From Cliona cf. orientalis (taxonomy: Eukaryota > Porifera > Demospongiae > Clionaida > Clionaidae): a DNA stretch of 64,000 bases. How positions within the stretch are numbered: position 1 is the first letter of the stretch; every line of letters begins with the position of its first letter. A model generated the notes under the pieces. It saw only the letters and a list, made by a program, of their open reading frames with translations. It was not told where the DNA came from and did no database searches. Below are positions 11,208 to 26,000 of this stretch, piece by piece. Location of the stretch: the NCBI GenBank assembly GCA_963930775.1, contig OZ005698.1, positions 5,276,501-5,340,500 of the forward strand, given 5' to 3'. The translations under genes and the position numbers were made by a program.

Positions 11208-14200
11208 TCAAGAAAGGTAACTAATGAGATAAGCAGGGTATGCTTTGTCATGATCATAGACTATGTACACACATGAGCCATTTGTGAAACCATTGACAGT
11301 GTCATAGAGCAGAGGATTTCCTTGAGTCAGTGGCGGTGGTTTGGTTAGGTCGGGATCGTTCCTTGTACCATAGCTACAACTGTTACCAGTTAGCACTTTA
11401 ACAAGAAGTAACTGCTTAACTCTGAGCTTTTGATCAACATAGCAGTAGTTGTCACTGTAGCTTGCATTCACAGCAAAGTAGGCACCTGTACCCCACAGCA
11501 ATTGGTAGTCACGCCTACTGTAGCGAAAATCTATACCTTTAGGGGATATTATTATTGTCTGTGGATCAGTTCCTCGAGTTCCATGGAAAAGAAGTTTTTC
11601 ATTTACTTGTGCATCTCCTCCATTTCGCTCTGACATGTGTTTCCTCTCTAGGGCATACTTATCCCATAGCTTGCGATTCTGAATACGTTTCAGGTGCACC
11701 ATATTAACAGTTGGAATTGTATGCTTCATTAGACCATAAATTTTGTTCCACTCACCACTTCCCTTCTGTATGTCAAATTGCTCAATATCAGTCTGCTGAG
11801 GCTCCCACTCTCGAGGATAGTTGCTGGCTGAAGTAAGCTGTATTTTTTGCTCGAACACATATGAAATTTGTGAGAGCACGTATTGCTGGAGCTCTAAACA
11901 GTACTCCTTTAATATAACCTGTACTCTATCAACGACATCTCTAGCTCCTCGTAACTGTATTGTAAGTCGCTCATTCTGTACGCCAGATGATCCAACCTTG
12001 AGGCAGTACTCGCGTGCAGCATTTTTTACTTGGACTAGGATGATCTCCTGCCACTCTTCAGGTATACAATGCACAAATTCATTTGTAAATGTACACGAAC
12101 AAAGAAAAGATTGAAGTTTGTCCTGGACAGCCTTGAGAGCTGAATCAAGTCCATTACTTAGCCCTCTAACAGCAATAGAGATGGTAAATTCTGGAGCCTT
12201 AGAGTGAGCAATGGTAGGGTAACGTTTAACAGTAACACCTTCACCTGTACTCAGATTGATTTGTTGCATCTTGGTCAAGTCTAGAGTGTGCATTTCTCCT
12301 GCTAGAGTAATAAATGATCCTCCATATCGATACAAATTCTCTAGCGCTTGAGAATCAGCTGCTGTATGCTCAACAAATTTCTTAGTATCTAAACAATAAT
12401 ACCACACTGGCTGCTGAACCTCCCTGATGAGTGTAAAAGATTCACCAGTTTTAACTCGAATCAGCTTGAGTGAAGTCACATCAGCAACAAACTGCTCACC
12501 TTTGAACAGCACGGTAATTTTATGGTCTTTGCTGGTATTGAAAAAGTCAGTAAGTTGCTGTTGTACTTCTCTATCCAATGGTACATCTTGATCTTCACTG
12601 TATTTCATTTTCCATTCAAAATTAACTAAAATTGGTTCAGTTGTTGTCCTGAAACCAACTAAGTCAGTCACACGTACCATATCATTTTCAGCAATCTTTG
12701 ATTTGAGATGTAAAGAAAATTCATCAATAGAGAGATATGCTTTCCCATGTTCAACCACACTGATCTCTAATAAACGTGATTCTTCAATTTCAGCCAAAGC
12801 ATCAGCGACTCTCTCTGTTAGAAAGAGTGGGGCATACATACTGTGCAACTCCTTTTTCTGTGTTTCAAGATCAAACTGCAACTGGGTGTAAAGTGATAAG
12901 ATCTCATTTTTTAGATGATCAATGTCTTTTTGACTGCCAGTGAGAGTGGCCTGCATGAGACTGGCTTTGTCTTCGGCCACAGTAATATTCACTTTCACCC
13001 CACAAGATCTAGCTAGGTCATCGACCAGACCAGAAACGACTGGATGCTGAGCTATCAATCTAGCACACATTCTATTGGCAAAGTCAATTGTTATGGACTT
13101 TAAGTCCACATTGTGTGTGGGGTCCATCTGCTGTCGTACTTGTTGTTGCGATGCTTGAAATGAACGAAGAAGTTCTTCTTGTGATTCAATTGTATCATCC
13201 TGTTGTACTACTTGTAACTGGAGCTCTTCTAGTTGCCTGTAAGATTTATTGTTGCAATACCGTAAACTCGGGTTATTAAGTGCACCACGCTATTATTAAT
13301 TAGTGCATGCTCTCTTCTTGCTATTAACTAAGTGCATTCGCTTAATAGGTGTGGCGTTCTGACCTTGGGATCAACAGTTGGCTAAGAAGAATCGGCAATG
13401 ACTGTGAGTGTTCAATAGGCACTGGATGGACGAACTCCAAAAACAAGAAAGACCTCTCATGCAAAAAGGTTGAGTCTTCAGATGCTGGTCTTAACTGGAT
13501 CATACCTGGACTAGCTAGACTACGCTCATGTGCACACACGTAATCGGTCAGGCCTCCCCAATACTATTTCTGGGCTTGGCTACATTCTATAAGCGATATG
13601 CCTATACTAAGCACATACTATAATGAATGCACAGGAGTGCAGAACCCTCACCGCTACACGCATGCATGACTCATGCACATGTAGATCTATAGCATATCTC
13701 AGTATGTAGCTATGCCTGCTCAATATCAGTAGTATTGAACTAGATACATACTACCATATACATATCCTGCACCTGAGTAGCCTCGTCCCCAGGCCCCTCC
13801 CAATGGAAGGGGCCTGGGGATGAGGCTAGCACCTGAGGTACTCCAGTTTTCTTCAGAGTCAGTGCATGATATAGGCGTAGGGGGAAGGCACCTGCCTATG
13901 TCACTGTATTAACTGAAGGCCTTTAAACTGAAATATGCACTTGAGAGCCACTACCTGTTTACACTGTCACTGCATTGACAACTGACCAGCAAGGCACAGA
14001 ATGGCAACCACAGCTGCACACTACTATACCACTGGGCAGGACTTAACGTGACCACTCTTCCTTATTGCCTGGTAATCCTCAGATGCGTACTTTCTCTCAG
14101 ACGACCCTTACCATATGGACGGACGGACAAACGGACGGACGGACAAAATCGCCAAACGATTGCAGTAACCCTCTGCCTACGCTTTGCGGCGAGGGTTAAT

Positions 14201-17200
14201 AATTATACTATTCCACTTACCGCTATAAACACATGCACTTGATAACCAGAGTTATTACGAGTGCTACTTCAAATGGCTTATTCTGTCTTTTGTTGCCTAT
14301 ACATTTCTATACACTACTGGCAGCCATAATAGAAATCGAATTCTATATATCAGTACAGGTAGGCCTATTAATCATCAAGTTATGAGTGGCGATGCGGAGG
14401 CATCAAAAAACCATTTTTATTATCACCTGGTACGTACATGTATCATTAGTACCATACTTTTCCAGAACGGAAAACTAATGGCGTTTGCACGTGATTGGCT
14501 TTGCATCTCCCTACGTCAAATCCTGGAGATGCCACTGAGATCCCTAAGCTACACATATAAGGCTGTTAAGAGGTATACAGCAGTGCACCAGAATCAGGTC
14601 ACTTTGAATAATATCCCGGCATAAATTATTTGGGGGAGGACTGCAAATATTTGGGGCAGGAAGGGGGGGGGGTGTTGGGGTGGGAGGACACACACTCCCT
14701 GCTGAGCTCTATGCAGATAAACCCCCGAGAATTAGAATCATGCTAAGGCACTAAGTCTTGGCAATAATCATCAACAACCCTTATCCGCTTGTACATTAAT
14801 AATATTATGTGCACGTGGTTAAAAGAAGAGCTAAGCATAATAATTATTATGGTCAGTAATAGGTATGGTCCATTAGGATGGAGCCAACAAGCATGCAATG
14901 CTTGCAGCCTATGCTAAAATTAATAATCAATGCTATAGAACTTTAATACTGTTTGGTGGCAAGCCAAGCAGCCTAAATCTTGTGATTTAGTATAGACACC
15001 AGCAAATCACCCTTTGTGCACACAGCAGTACCCACAGCATAATAGCTAGGGGTAATTCAAAGCAGTGGGTCACAATACAGAAATGGGAACACCAATAGCT
15101 ATTGGTATAGGTTGTTGGAAGCACTATTAGCTACTCGATTGTATGTGGCCTATCTCTATGAATCCCTTTCCCTTCTGCACACTAAACTGTTAAAGCAGAC
15201 AAGACAACAAACACATACAAGCTTATTATACCATATAAAATCTGCACAAGAATAATAATTATGCTCAAGCCTCTGCAATTTTATAGAGGTAAATGTTCAG
15301 CTATATTATGTGACTGTCCACGAGAAAATTATGCATAATGCGCTGAAAAAAATTTGAGTTAAGGTGTATAGCTCCAAATTTTCTTGGTTCAAAATTTTCG
15401 TGAAATTGCTGAAAATCCCATGATTGAAAATTTTCGTGATCGCACATGTTTTTTCGTGATTACCACCGCGCTGCAGCACCCATGTGGACAATTCACGTTA
15501 TTGCTCCACCCTCAATTGCACGTGGCTTGGCGTTGGGCTAGTAGAGTGAAGAGAAAGACACTAGACAAGACTTATATGGGCCTCTCTTTCTGCCTTTAGC
15601 GCCTTCTGCTGTCGTCTGTTTGGCCATATCCTCAACGTGGTTGTTGGCGGATTCGATACAAGATGAAGGAAGTTGTTTGGACAAAGGTCTTTGCGGATTC
15701 GGTAGGCAATTTTTGCTCATTTTCTGAAAGTAAGCATACAGAATCTGTACATTGTTAGCAGGGATTCAATGCTTTGTTTCAGACAGTTCACACGTTCACT
15801 AGTATCGCATGCGTACACGTATGCACGATCGCGCTTGTGATACGTGCGCCTGTGGACACAGAACGTAGCCACACCCACAACAATACCAAGGAAAATTTTC
15901 ATAATCAGAAGTTAAATCACGAAATTCACGAAAATATTGTGCCACGAAAATTTGGAGCTATACGGTACAACCTTTAAACTATTGCTCCAGCAAATTTGAA
16001 ATCTCTAGCCCATGTAGTCATGGAGAAAATTATACCCGGATCGTCCGTACTTAAGTTTTGCAAAAAATTGCAATGAACATTGCTATGTACGTTGCACACA
16101 GAAGTCGTATACTTGCCATTTATGGTGAATACGTGGCCCCGTCCACCAAGTCAATGAGGTAGCTGGCTGCCAAAACGCTCGAATGAGAGCAGCAGCCAAC
16201 GTTTTGATGGAAAAGAACAAGAAGACAAGCGTTTTTAAAGATCGTTAGTACACAGAATCGAAGAAAGAAGTGGCTGGAGACGTTTTGATGTGCAGCTGCC
16301 ATGCTTATCTAACTGCAAGGCTCCGTATCATAGCCGCTCTATGTAGCTACTCGCCTGACTTCTTCGAGTCATAACTCAGTAAGTATAGCGTTCTAGAAGC
16401 TACAAAACATTCTTGTGTAGAGGAATGATTCCTCTATCGATCTATACCAGAAAGTGAAAATCGATAATCATCACCATAGGTGACTATTTTGGCCTGTATC
16501 TCAGATTGATATCCAGCGCATTATGCAGTGGCGTATCTAGCATGGAGCTCAGGGTGCTGGAGCACCCCCCTCAGCTCTGGCACCTCAGCAGCTCAGTGAC
16601 AAATATATATTGTCATGATAATCGATAACTGGCAGCTCCTACCAATAATAAACTTACTGGCCTCTAAAATTCGCTCCTTTAACAGCATTTTCTCATCGCC
16701 ACTAGGACTAAAACCGCCTTCTTTGTCAGCCATCTATCTTCAAGAATGCATAAATGAGGGGCGTGGCCAACGTTTTGGGGGCATGGCTAAAAATTTTGCA
16801 CGCGATTGATCTAGCACCTCCCTCCTTCAAATCCTGGATACGCCACTGTTATGCATGGTTTTCTTGTGGACAGTCATATATGAGCATATCCCATTCCCAT
16901 ATTATGTTATGCATAATATTATGTGTGACTCGAGAAAACTTTAATATAAGTCATCCTCTCCTCATTACCAAAAATAATTTACCGCAAGCAGTGACATACA
17001 CGTATCACCCGAACCAGCATTCTACAACACAAGGAAGGTTGTAGTAGCTTATGCATTAGAGATCCACCTTATAATACCATCTGCATCCTCAAATTATGTA
17101 CCTTTTCAACAGGTCAATTTCCTCTTCTTTCTGTTTCCGTTCTTCTCTTAGTTGCTGTTTCATTTGAGATACCTTCTTCTCTCCTTCCTGTTTCACCTCC

Positions 17201-18805
17201 TTCACCTTCTGATCCCCACTGATAGTCTGTTGCACCTGTTCGAATGCTACCTTGTCTATTTGCCTACATATAATATTATACAAGTACAAACAGATAAAAG
17301 GAAGTATAGTCACATTATATCATTTGCAATTAAATTTGTGTGCTATGTGTAAATTCAAAGTTTATCTTTTTTATCACTTGGCACTCATCTACAGTGAACT
17401 TGAGCATGCATACTGTTGAAGTAGCGATTACATGTAGGTGTGGTTGAAAGGTGTGGCTGACGGAGAGCACAATTTGTAGACGCCATAGTCCAATGCAAAC
17501 TTAGCATATTTTATCACTATAGCCTTGAAATATTAATACATGGATGGTTTATGAGGGAAGTACTTACCTCCTTAATTTCGTGATTTCTTCCTCTCTTCGT
17601 TTCACCTCGGTCTGCTCTTCTGCTAGCTGCTGCTTCATTTTTAATATCCTCTTTTCTCCCTCTTGCCTCACCTCTGCCACCTTCAGATGATTGCGAACAC
17701 TCTGCTGTTGAGCTACTTCTGTGATTTTCCTGTATTATTGTATAGGGAGACCAGTCTTAAATTCTATACTACCTATAGCATGCATAATGTCGATCCATTG
17801 ATCACTTAACCTCTTGCACCAGTGCACGATTCTTGCTCTACATGTATTCTAAACAGTATAACATAAAGATGTAAATTAAATCCCCTCCCTGTTCCTCCAC
17901 CCATGCCTATGTCACTAGTTAGCAACGGTGTCAAACGCATAACCCAAATGTCATTAACTGTAACTGCAGTACTTCCCATTTTGTGTATAATAATGTATCA
18001 TTCATTGTTGTCAGAGTCCTGCTACTCATCGCATACATACCTCCTTAATTCAGCGATTTCATCTGCTTTTAGTTTTGATTTTGCCTGTTCTTCCTTTAGC
18101 TGCTGCTTCATTTGTAACATCTTCATCTTTCCTTCTTGTCTCACTTTCTCCACCTTTTGCCCACAGCTAATACTCTGCTGAACCCGCTGGTCTGTTAGCT
18201 GTTCTATTTGCCTAGAATAGCAAGGTATAGCTTAATGGACTCTAGGAAAATCACCAAGTGTAAAATTCTAATCGTCCAAATATACACAGGCAAAAGTCTT
18301 TTCATTATAAATAATTATTGTGCGCTGAGAGGAGGGGGTCTGAAAGATGCTCCTAAAAGAAATTGTTTTGACTCTGACATTGCATGGGTATTAACTGCTG
18401 CTGCTGTGATTGCTTGCTATTGGTGATTCTCGATGATAGTAATGAAGTGTTCATGGGGGGTACAAAAGCTTGTTGTAGTCGTCAAAGGTCATCACAGTAA
18501 TTATTATGAGCTGGTGTATACGCAACCCTTAAATACAGGTACCAGAAGATTGCATGGGGAGGCTCATCATGGTAATCATAGAGTCAGTAGACTCTATAAG
18601 TAGGGATGGCCCAGATATGCCATATACATGTATGTAATACATTACAAATACCCAAATATCTCAAAATAGGTAATTTTGTGAAATTTCTAAGTGTAAAAAT
18701 CAGAATCTCCAACAAATTGTGCATCTAACAAGACCAAGATCATTCATCAAAACAAATGTACACGTCAGAACCAGATGTTCAAAAAATAGGCCATTTCTCA
18801 TTCAT

Positions 18806-18844
<39 letters not shown>

Positions 18845-21800
18845 CTCTAGTTTCTTGGGCTAGCTCAAGACTGCCTCCACCACTCATCTTACTTTGAGTA
18901 TAAATCCACTCTATTTTGTAGCGTGCAGAGCAGTTTGGCCGTATCTCGACAGTTACATAATAGTGGGTGTGTACGGTGAATTATCGAATGGGTGTGTCTG
19001 ATACGCCATTTTACGATATAATGTGCATGCTCGGAATATTATGTTGCCATGGTGAAGTCACGTATGTAGGCCTAGGCGAGCTAGCTCAGATGATTACTAG
19101 CTCGTGCATCGCTAGCGCGTGCAACGGGCACGCTGGACCGATCTTGGATATGAAGGTTCAAGGCTCGAGGAGCGGTAAGGCGCTAGGCATAGGCGAGCTA
19201 CATGTACTCGCTAGCGCTTGCAGCGCTAGTGCTACGCTGGATCGATCATAGATATCATACCATCATACGAAGGTGCAAGGCTTGAGCAGCGGTATTAAAC
19301 GTACAGATCATAAAATTATGCTGGGTAGCTAGCTGCTGCCAACAATAAAACTTAGAACTTGGTTTTCTCCCTAAGTGGAAAAGTCTCATCACTACTTGGG
19401 CCGCCTAAAGCAGCCTTCTTTGTCATCCTGTTCATCGTCATAATAATAATAATATTATTATGAATGCAAATCAATGAGGGGTGTGGCAAAGAATTTTGCG
19501 CACCTCCCATCTTCCACTAAATCAGCAAACCATGTAAGATGGCATTGATAAATTACACTAAGTGCAATAAAATAGAACAAAAACAAGTATAAAAACAATT
19601 GAATAAATTGAAGAATGAAGTAGGGATGGCAGGATCAAAAGTACACAAACAAGAGATAATAGCATCTACTGTACATCCCTACGCTTGCTTTTTGAGGGGT
19701 GCAAAAGTAGCCAGTAATAATGCGATTGAATCAAACTGATAAACCTGAATCATCGTGATAACTAGGGAACAACCTGCACAAATGTCTCCCACATACCGCA
19801 CTCAACAAACACATCAACCATGATTAATAGGTGCACAATAGTTGAGAAAAGCAAGCGTAGGGATGTATAGTAGAAGCGATTATCTCTTGTTTGTGTACTT
19901 TTTGATCCTGCCATCCCTACTTCATTCTTCAATTTATTCAATTGTTTTTATACTTGTTAAAATATAAGTTAGTATCAGTATTTTATACTAGAATTTCTGG
20001 CCAAAAGGGTTTCAGATAATTGTCGTCAAGGTTGGACTATGTATACAATATAATACGTACTTGGTTAGTTTTTCCACATTCAGTTTGTGTTTATGGCCTT
20101 CTTGGTCCTTCATTTCAAGCTTCAGCTCTAGTGCAGCCAACTCACGGTCCTTGGCTTTAAGCTCATCATAAACCTATATTGTACACCAGTCAATATCATC
20201 ACTATAAACAAACCTTGGGTAAATCAACAAAATCTAATGAACGTGGCCAAATTCAAGATAATATTTCAATATATGTGCACCTAGTATGTGGTAGCTAAAT
20301 AGGTGTTCAGTTAGCATTACAATGCTAGTGACATTAATTCGGGGCTTAATTCAGGGCAAGCCTGAGTGAGCCCCAAATACACGAGAGACAAGAAGCAGTT
20401 TTATGTGTATATATTATTACATACTTGTATGTACATTTGTGGGATGATGATTTTAGTGAGGAGAGAGTTAAAGTTTGAAAGCATAAGGTAATGGTCAACA
20501 CGTATGCACACTGCAAGCGATCTTAACACCAACTCAGGCACTGAGATGACCTGTACAGTGTAGGCAAATTAAGGCATAACACTGGAAATACGAGTGCTGT
20601 ACCACTATGGCAAGGCTCAGGTCCACAATTAACATCACAGGTAGTCTCATCCACAATTAACATCACGGGTAGTCTCATATCTGGCCCCACCTGGGGAGAG
20701 AGAGGGGGTCTGGGGAATCGTGCACATCCAGCTTGTCCCCATTTAGGAATTTCCAGGCACCAATCAGATTGTAGTACGCAGCACAAGACAGCTCAAGAAT
20801 GTATGGAATGTAATTAATTTCACACGCTCACCAGCGGAAGAGGTTGGACACGATCACGTATGCATAAAAAGTTGGTGTGGTGATAGCCAGAACCCAACTC
20901 TCGCGGTTGCCCACCACCTAAATGTGAAGTACATGCGTCATGCGTAAGCAATGCGCATGCGGCTCAGACGGGAGCCTTTCTCACGTGTGCATGAAGGGAG
21001 CTGGGCATGAGACGAGGTCATGGCACTAATTATAGGTGATCAACAGTGTTGAACTAGTAGAATAACGTTCCCCTAGAATGATATCACAGATGTGCAGCTA
21101 AATGAACCTACAGTGTTACAATAGTACATGACAATTTACACAGGTGACCACTGGGTCATGCCCTACTGTGAGCAGCATTGCAGCTGTGTTTACAGAGCTA
21201 AACCACTAGTGGAAAGGTTCTGGTACATATCAAGCACTTTCTGGGGCTTGCCAATGTAGCATTTCTGAATTCTGTCACACCAATCAGATTCATGCTATGT
21301 GGCTTGCATGTGATTATCATGTGACACCGCACTATCGCCAACTAGTGCTGCACGTGAGAACCATTGATGTGGTTGCCATGCCAAAATGATGCATGATATG
21401 CTGCATCCTGTGCGCCCCAAAAAGCACTCGATGTGTACCAGACCCTTTCCTTGTTTTGGGGGTGGGGTCTGGGGACGAGACTGTTGAGATTGACTACTAC
21501 TTTTGCTTGTGTCATTCCACTGGAACGTTATGTAAACTTTTCTATAGTAGTTCAACACTCTCATCCTAATGCACTCCTGCCATCACTGAGGAAAAAAGCT
21601 TACAAGTTGGTATGAGGTACATTGTAAATGCTCATTGTCATTACAGCTCCAAGTGGCAAAACCGCATACATTATACCTTTAAAGCAGCCACCTCTCTATT
21701 GGTGCCACTGATTTTGGCCCATGGATGACTGTTCATCCATGCAGGTAATAGGTTCCACTGTAACAACCATTATACATACCTTAGCTGTTGTACATGTATC

Positions 21801-23029
21801 TGTGACGACACTTGTTCCTAGGGCTGTGGCAGTGTCTTGAGGAGGAACTCTGTGGCTTGGTAAGGTAGGAAGGCTTTCAGAGAGCTCACTTCGCACCATC
21901 ACAGGCTCACTGGGAGTATGTTTTATTGCTGTGGGCAATACATTAGCTGTAACTTAAGCAGTACATGTAACTGTTGTTTGTATTCAACAAACAGTACATG
22001 CACTGTATGTAGCAGGAAGCATCCGAGGGAGATACATGTAGCTTTTGCGGATCAGTAGGAAGTGAACATTTTGTGGAAAAAATTTCCATGGACTGCTAAA
22101 TCAATCGATGGAGCATGCCTACATGTAATTTCATGAAGAAAAACTGTCGCGGGTGTGTGAAGTTTGTTAAAATGTTCTCCCTTGAAAGTTTCCTGCTACA
22201 TGTACATGTTATCCCACCTCTGGTTCAGGAACACTCACAAGACTAGAGCTCTCTCGAGCACAAAACCCTCGGCGCGCTGCATGGCATTTAAGCTAGCTAC
22301 ATGCTTCAACAGTTGCATGCAGAAAAGGGGGCAGCTAAAGGGCTGGGGCCAGGGCCAGACAGGGATGAGGCTAATGTTATACTTGCACAGCAGTGTTATT
22401 CAAGACGGTTCAATAGCTCATAGCAGCAACGCAACAACCCTAGCGTGTTGTATCAAACTCCACACTGTGGTGTCGACGTCAACTCAACCCTCCTCACTGT
22501 AGCCTAACCTCCAATTCTTGGGGACTTAGCTAGCTACATCTTAACTAGAAGGACTATGATGCAAAGCCTTGGCACAAGACTGAAGTACACTGAGCAATAT
22601 CGCATGTCCAATATTATTGCAACTCACTTAGTTTAAAGCACTGTAATTCCATGCATGCATACAAGACAGAGAGTCAAAGGGTACCACAAGAATACAGGCA
22701 GCTAAGCCGCTTAGAATTGAAAAGAAGCCGCGGGCCACGATTGTCAAAAGCTCGCTGGTGGACTGAGGGGCGGGATTGTGCAACCGCGCATGCGCTGAGG
22801 GTTATAGACGTATATACCGTATATAGTGCGCAACCTATTTATACGTTACATCATGCTATCGCTAACTCGGGCAAAGTCAAGAAGCTTAGAATCGGCAAAT
22901 GACGCCAAAACTGGCGAACAAAGCGTTTTCGGAGAAATCCACACAAATCATAAAATGGGAACGCCATAAGGAACCTTGCAACACCGCAAATTGGACTCGC
23001 AAACGAGGTATGTAGCAGCTAGCGTGGTA

Positions 23030-23063
<34 letters not shown>

Positions 23064-26000
23064 CAACTACAATAACCCTCGCGCATGCGCCGAGGGTTAA
23101 ATATTATCTTAACACAAGGCTTGAAAGCCACCACTTATAGATGTACATGTATGCTAACCCAACAAATGGCTTAAACCTAAGAGATGCATTGTCAGGGCCA
23201 GGGTGCCACGTACAAGTCAGTTACATGTACTGTACTTAATCTAATACTACGTATGGAAAAAAAATAATTTCATTTTTGAAAAACGCATGATTTTCTGGTA
23301 AAGGTCGTCAATCGCTCCATATATATACGTTATGAGAATTCGTAAAATGCTACTTTCTTACGTTAGATTGGATCATACGTTGTATTTGATTAACTACGGT
23401 ACATGTACATTGTACCGTAGATCTGGAAATTTTCATGTAAAGAAACTTTTGTATGATACATTTTCGTGTAAAAATTTTTTTCGTAGGAATGACCCCTTAC
23501 CACATTAGCGTTAATAGTGCATGCTAATTTTTGTAAGATTAATTTTCGCAGCCGCCATCGACTACGAAAATATTTTTACATCGAAAATTTCCAGATTTAC
23601 GGTACATCACTCGGTTCAGTCTCTACCCAATTTACATGTTTATGTAAATTCCATAGAGAGACCTGCACCTCTTGATATAACCTATACATAGGTACCTATT
23701 CATGCACACAGCAGGGTGGCTTCCAACCTGCTTTCACATAAAGCTCATGCTGGACTTAATGCAAATCTTCCCGGGACAAGTAGTACTATAAATGAAATGA
23801 TGTACATGTACATGTAAGCCATATCACAGCGGCCATCTGTTGTAGAAATCTTATAAATAATGTTAGCTATCTTGCTCACACAATCTACATAATTTAAATA
23901 GAAGTCTGCATGCATGTGTAGCTGCCCTTGAAAACGCAGCTCAGATGGCTGGTTTACTACTAGTAAGGACTGAACTTCGAAGAGTCTATGTAAGATCGAT
24001 AAGTAACCTGCCAAACAGCCGTAAAATTAAGTTTATGCCACTTTCAGCACAAATGAATGATCGTGCACGGCTAGCGCTCGTAACCACGCCCACTTAATAT
24101 GGTTGCTGTCAATGACATACGGTGAAGTATCGGTCCGATAGCCAGCCGCCCTCACTCTTGATTGGTAATCGTGCGCTGAAATCAATGGTAGCTGCTGCTA
24201 CCATTCGAATTATGAAGATAGCGTAGGTAACTTACATGTACCTGGGCATTCTAAAATTTAATGTGATACTAATACCTCGAATATCGGCCCATCCCCCAAT
24301 CTTGGCCCAATGTAAGGTGGACCGCCCATGGGCCCTCTTTCGCGAGGGTACGGTACATCTACATGTAGCTAAGTGTGAATGACTCTGGAATTATTTAAGG
24401 ATTACATTAACGGGGACATTATGGAAGCAGACAGGTGCATGAGGACAAAACGTTAAACTGTTAATTAATTGATACAAAAATGAAAGTTTAAGCTGCATTC
24501 ACCTCAAGTCAGCCCCCGGCTAATTCTGGACTAGACATTTGTCTACTCTGAGCTTAAAACTGTAAAGTTTTATTAGGCCAGGCAAACTGAATTCGCAGTT
24601 TATCGTCACCGCCCACATGGATTTTCAGATTTTCTCAAAAAACTTCAGATTTCAGATTGTATACAGCAACTATATGGCACTTTGGCTCCGCCCCCTTGAG
24701 TTCTGCAAATGAAGGGCGTGACCTCGGTGATCAACCTAGCGTTTCTCGCACGCTTTTACTAGTTTGAAATGATCGCCCGCCCGCATGCAAAATCGAAAAG
24801 TCTGTAACGATAAACTGTGAATTTAGTTTGCCTCGCCTTACCACACGTACATGTATTCACAGTGGCCACTACAGTCATAACATGGGTAAGGGTCGTCAAA
24901 GTTTTGGCAAATTTCAGGGTACATGTATACTAGTATACAATGATGTCCTAAGATGATTATTCTTAAACAACAGTGCATACAGCTACAATAACTCCCACTT
25001 ATGTACGTACATGTGTGTAACAATGCATTATGTAGTGTCTGTTGCACTACAAGTGCAATTCTATCTAGTGCATTATTTACTGTCTTTGTACATAGATGAA
25101 CTTGCAATAGACCAGAAAGAGTGTAAAATGAGGCAATTAGGATTTGAATAACAGTAACCTACATGTAGTTCTTTATGATGTACACTTACAGTACTGAGTT
25201 GTGACTTCTGGTGACAAAATTTCTGGTGTGGAGTTTTGACGACAAGCAAACCTATGAAAGAATGACTCTTTTATTACTAGCTGTATAATAATATTATAGC
25301 AATACGGTATCAATAACTATAGAATCATTCACAATACTCACCACCACCAAAGCGTGCGATGAACACACAGTAATCAAATTATGGCAACTCAAACAAGAGG
25401 AATAGTGATGTCAGCAGTCTAGTTCAATTACGTGTCCAGTTCAATTACTGTATGTAAGCTTTACTGCTAGCTCTATCACAGCGTCAATTGATAGACGCTA
25501 CTTCAACACTTATGTAAATGTATAATAATAATAATTACGTGCAGTACTAACCTACAGGATACAGCTATGTACATGTAGCAAACAACTCCAGAGCTATTTA
25601 AAACTGGTCATACTATTCTTTGATGTAGTGGCCGGCGGCTTCCATGCAAAGTATGGACATCTCCCAGCTATGTATGCCTTTTCAGCATAGCGGAGGCAAC
25701 CACAGGTGCAAGCCACAAATTAGCAGTTGACTGTTGGCAGAGCACACACACACACACACACACACACATGGGGAATATACACATGCATGTACATGTACAT
25801 GTACAGCTCTCGGTATGAGATCCCGGACCAGTCTAATAGTGACTCTAGCAGCTACACAGAATCTCATGGTCAAGTCTTGTTCCTAGCCACCCCCTTGCCA
25901 CCACATGTATCAAGGGGAGCAATGCGGCAAAGAAAGGCAAGTGGGCTTCCACCCACGACCAGTGTCAAAATAGTAGTTAGGAGGTTTCTATGTGATTTAA

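Larger units (their letters stand above)
13260..14259. mobile_element. TA-flanked inverted-repeat element, long version
   Basis: Lies in the last PARP intron. Left end TA|CCGTAAACTCGGGTTATTAAG; right end reads CACTTGATAACCAGAGTTATTACG, its approximate reverse complement. It shares ends and the 'TTAAGTGCAC...CTCTCTTCTTG...TTAATAGG.GTGGC' interior with the 0.42-kb element at 53144-53562, but carries extra interior sequence including GGACGGAC repeats. The right border is approximate. Confidence 0.55.

Noticed and set aside
20523-20786. 87-codon minus-strand frame
   Set aside because: Lies within a dispersed repeat found at two other sites.
22164-22502. 112-codon plus-strand frame in the PARP intron
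   Set aside because: No recognisable motif, repeat-like composition and no splice context; insufficient to call a gene.
23028-23062. CRISPR-like regular repeat (CAGACAGACAGA)
   Set aside because: Simple 4-base tandem with no spacers; part of a dispersed eukaryotic repeat.
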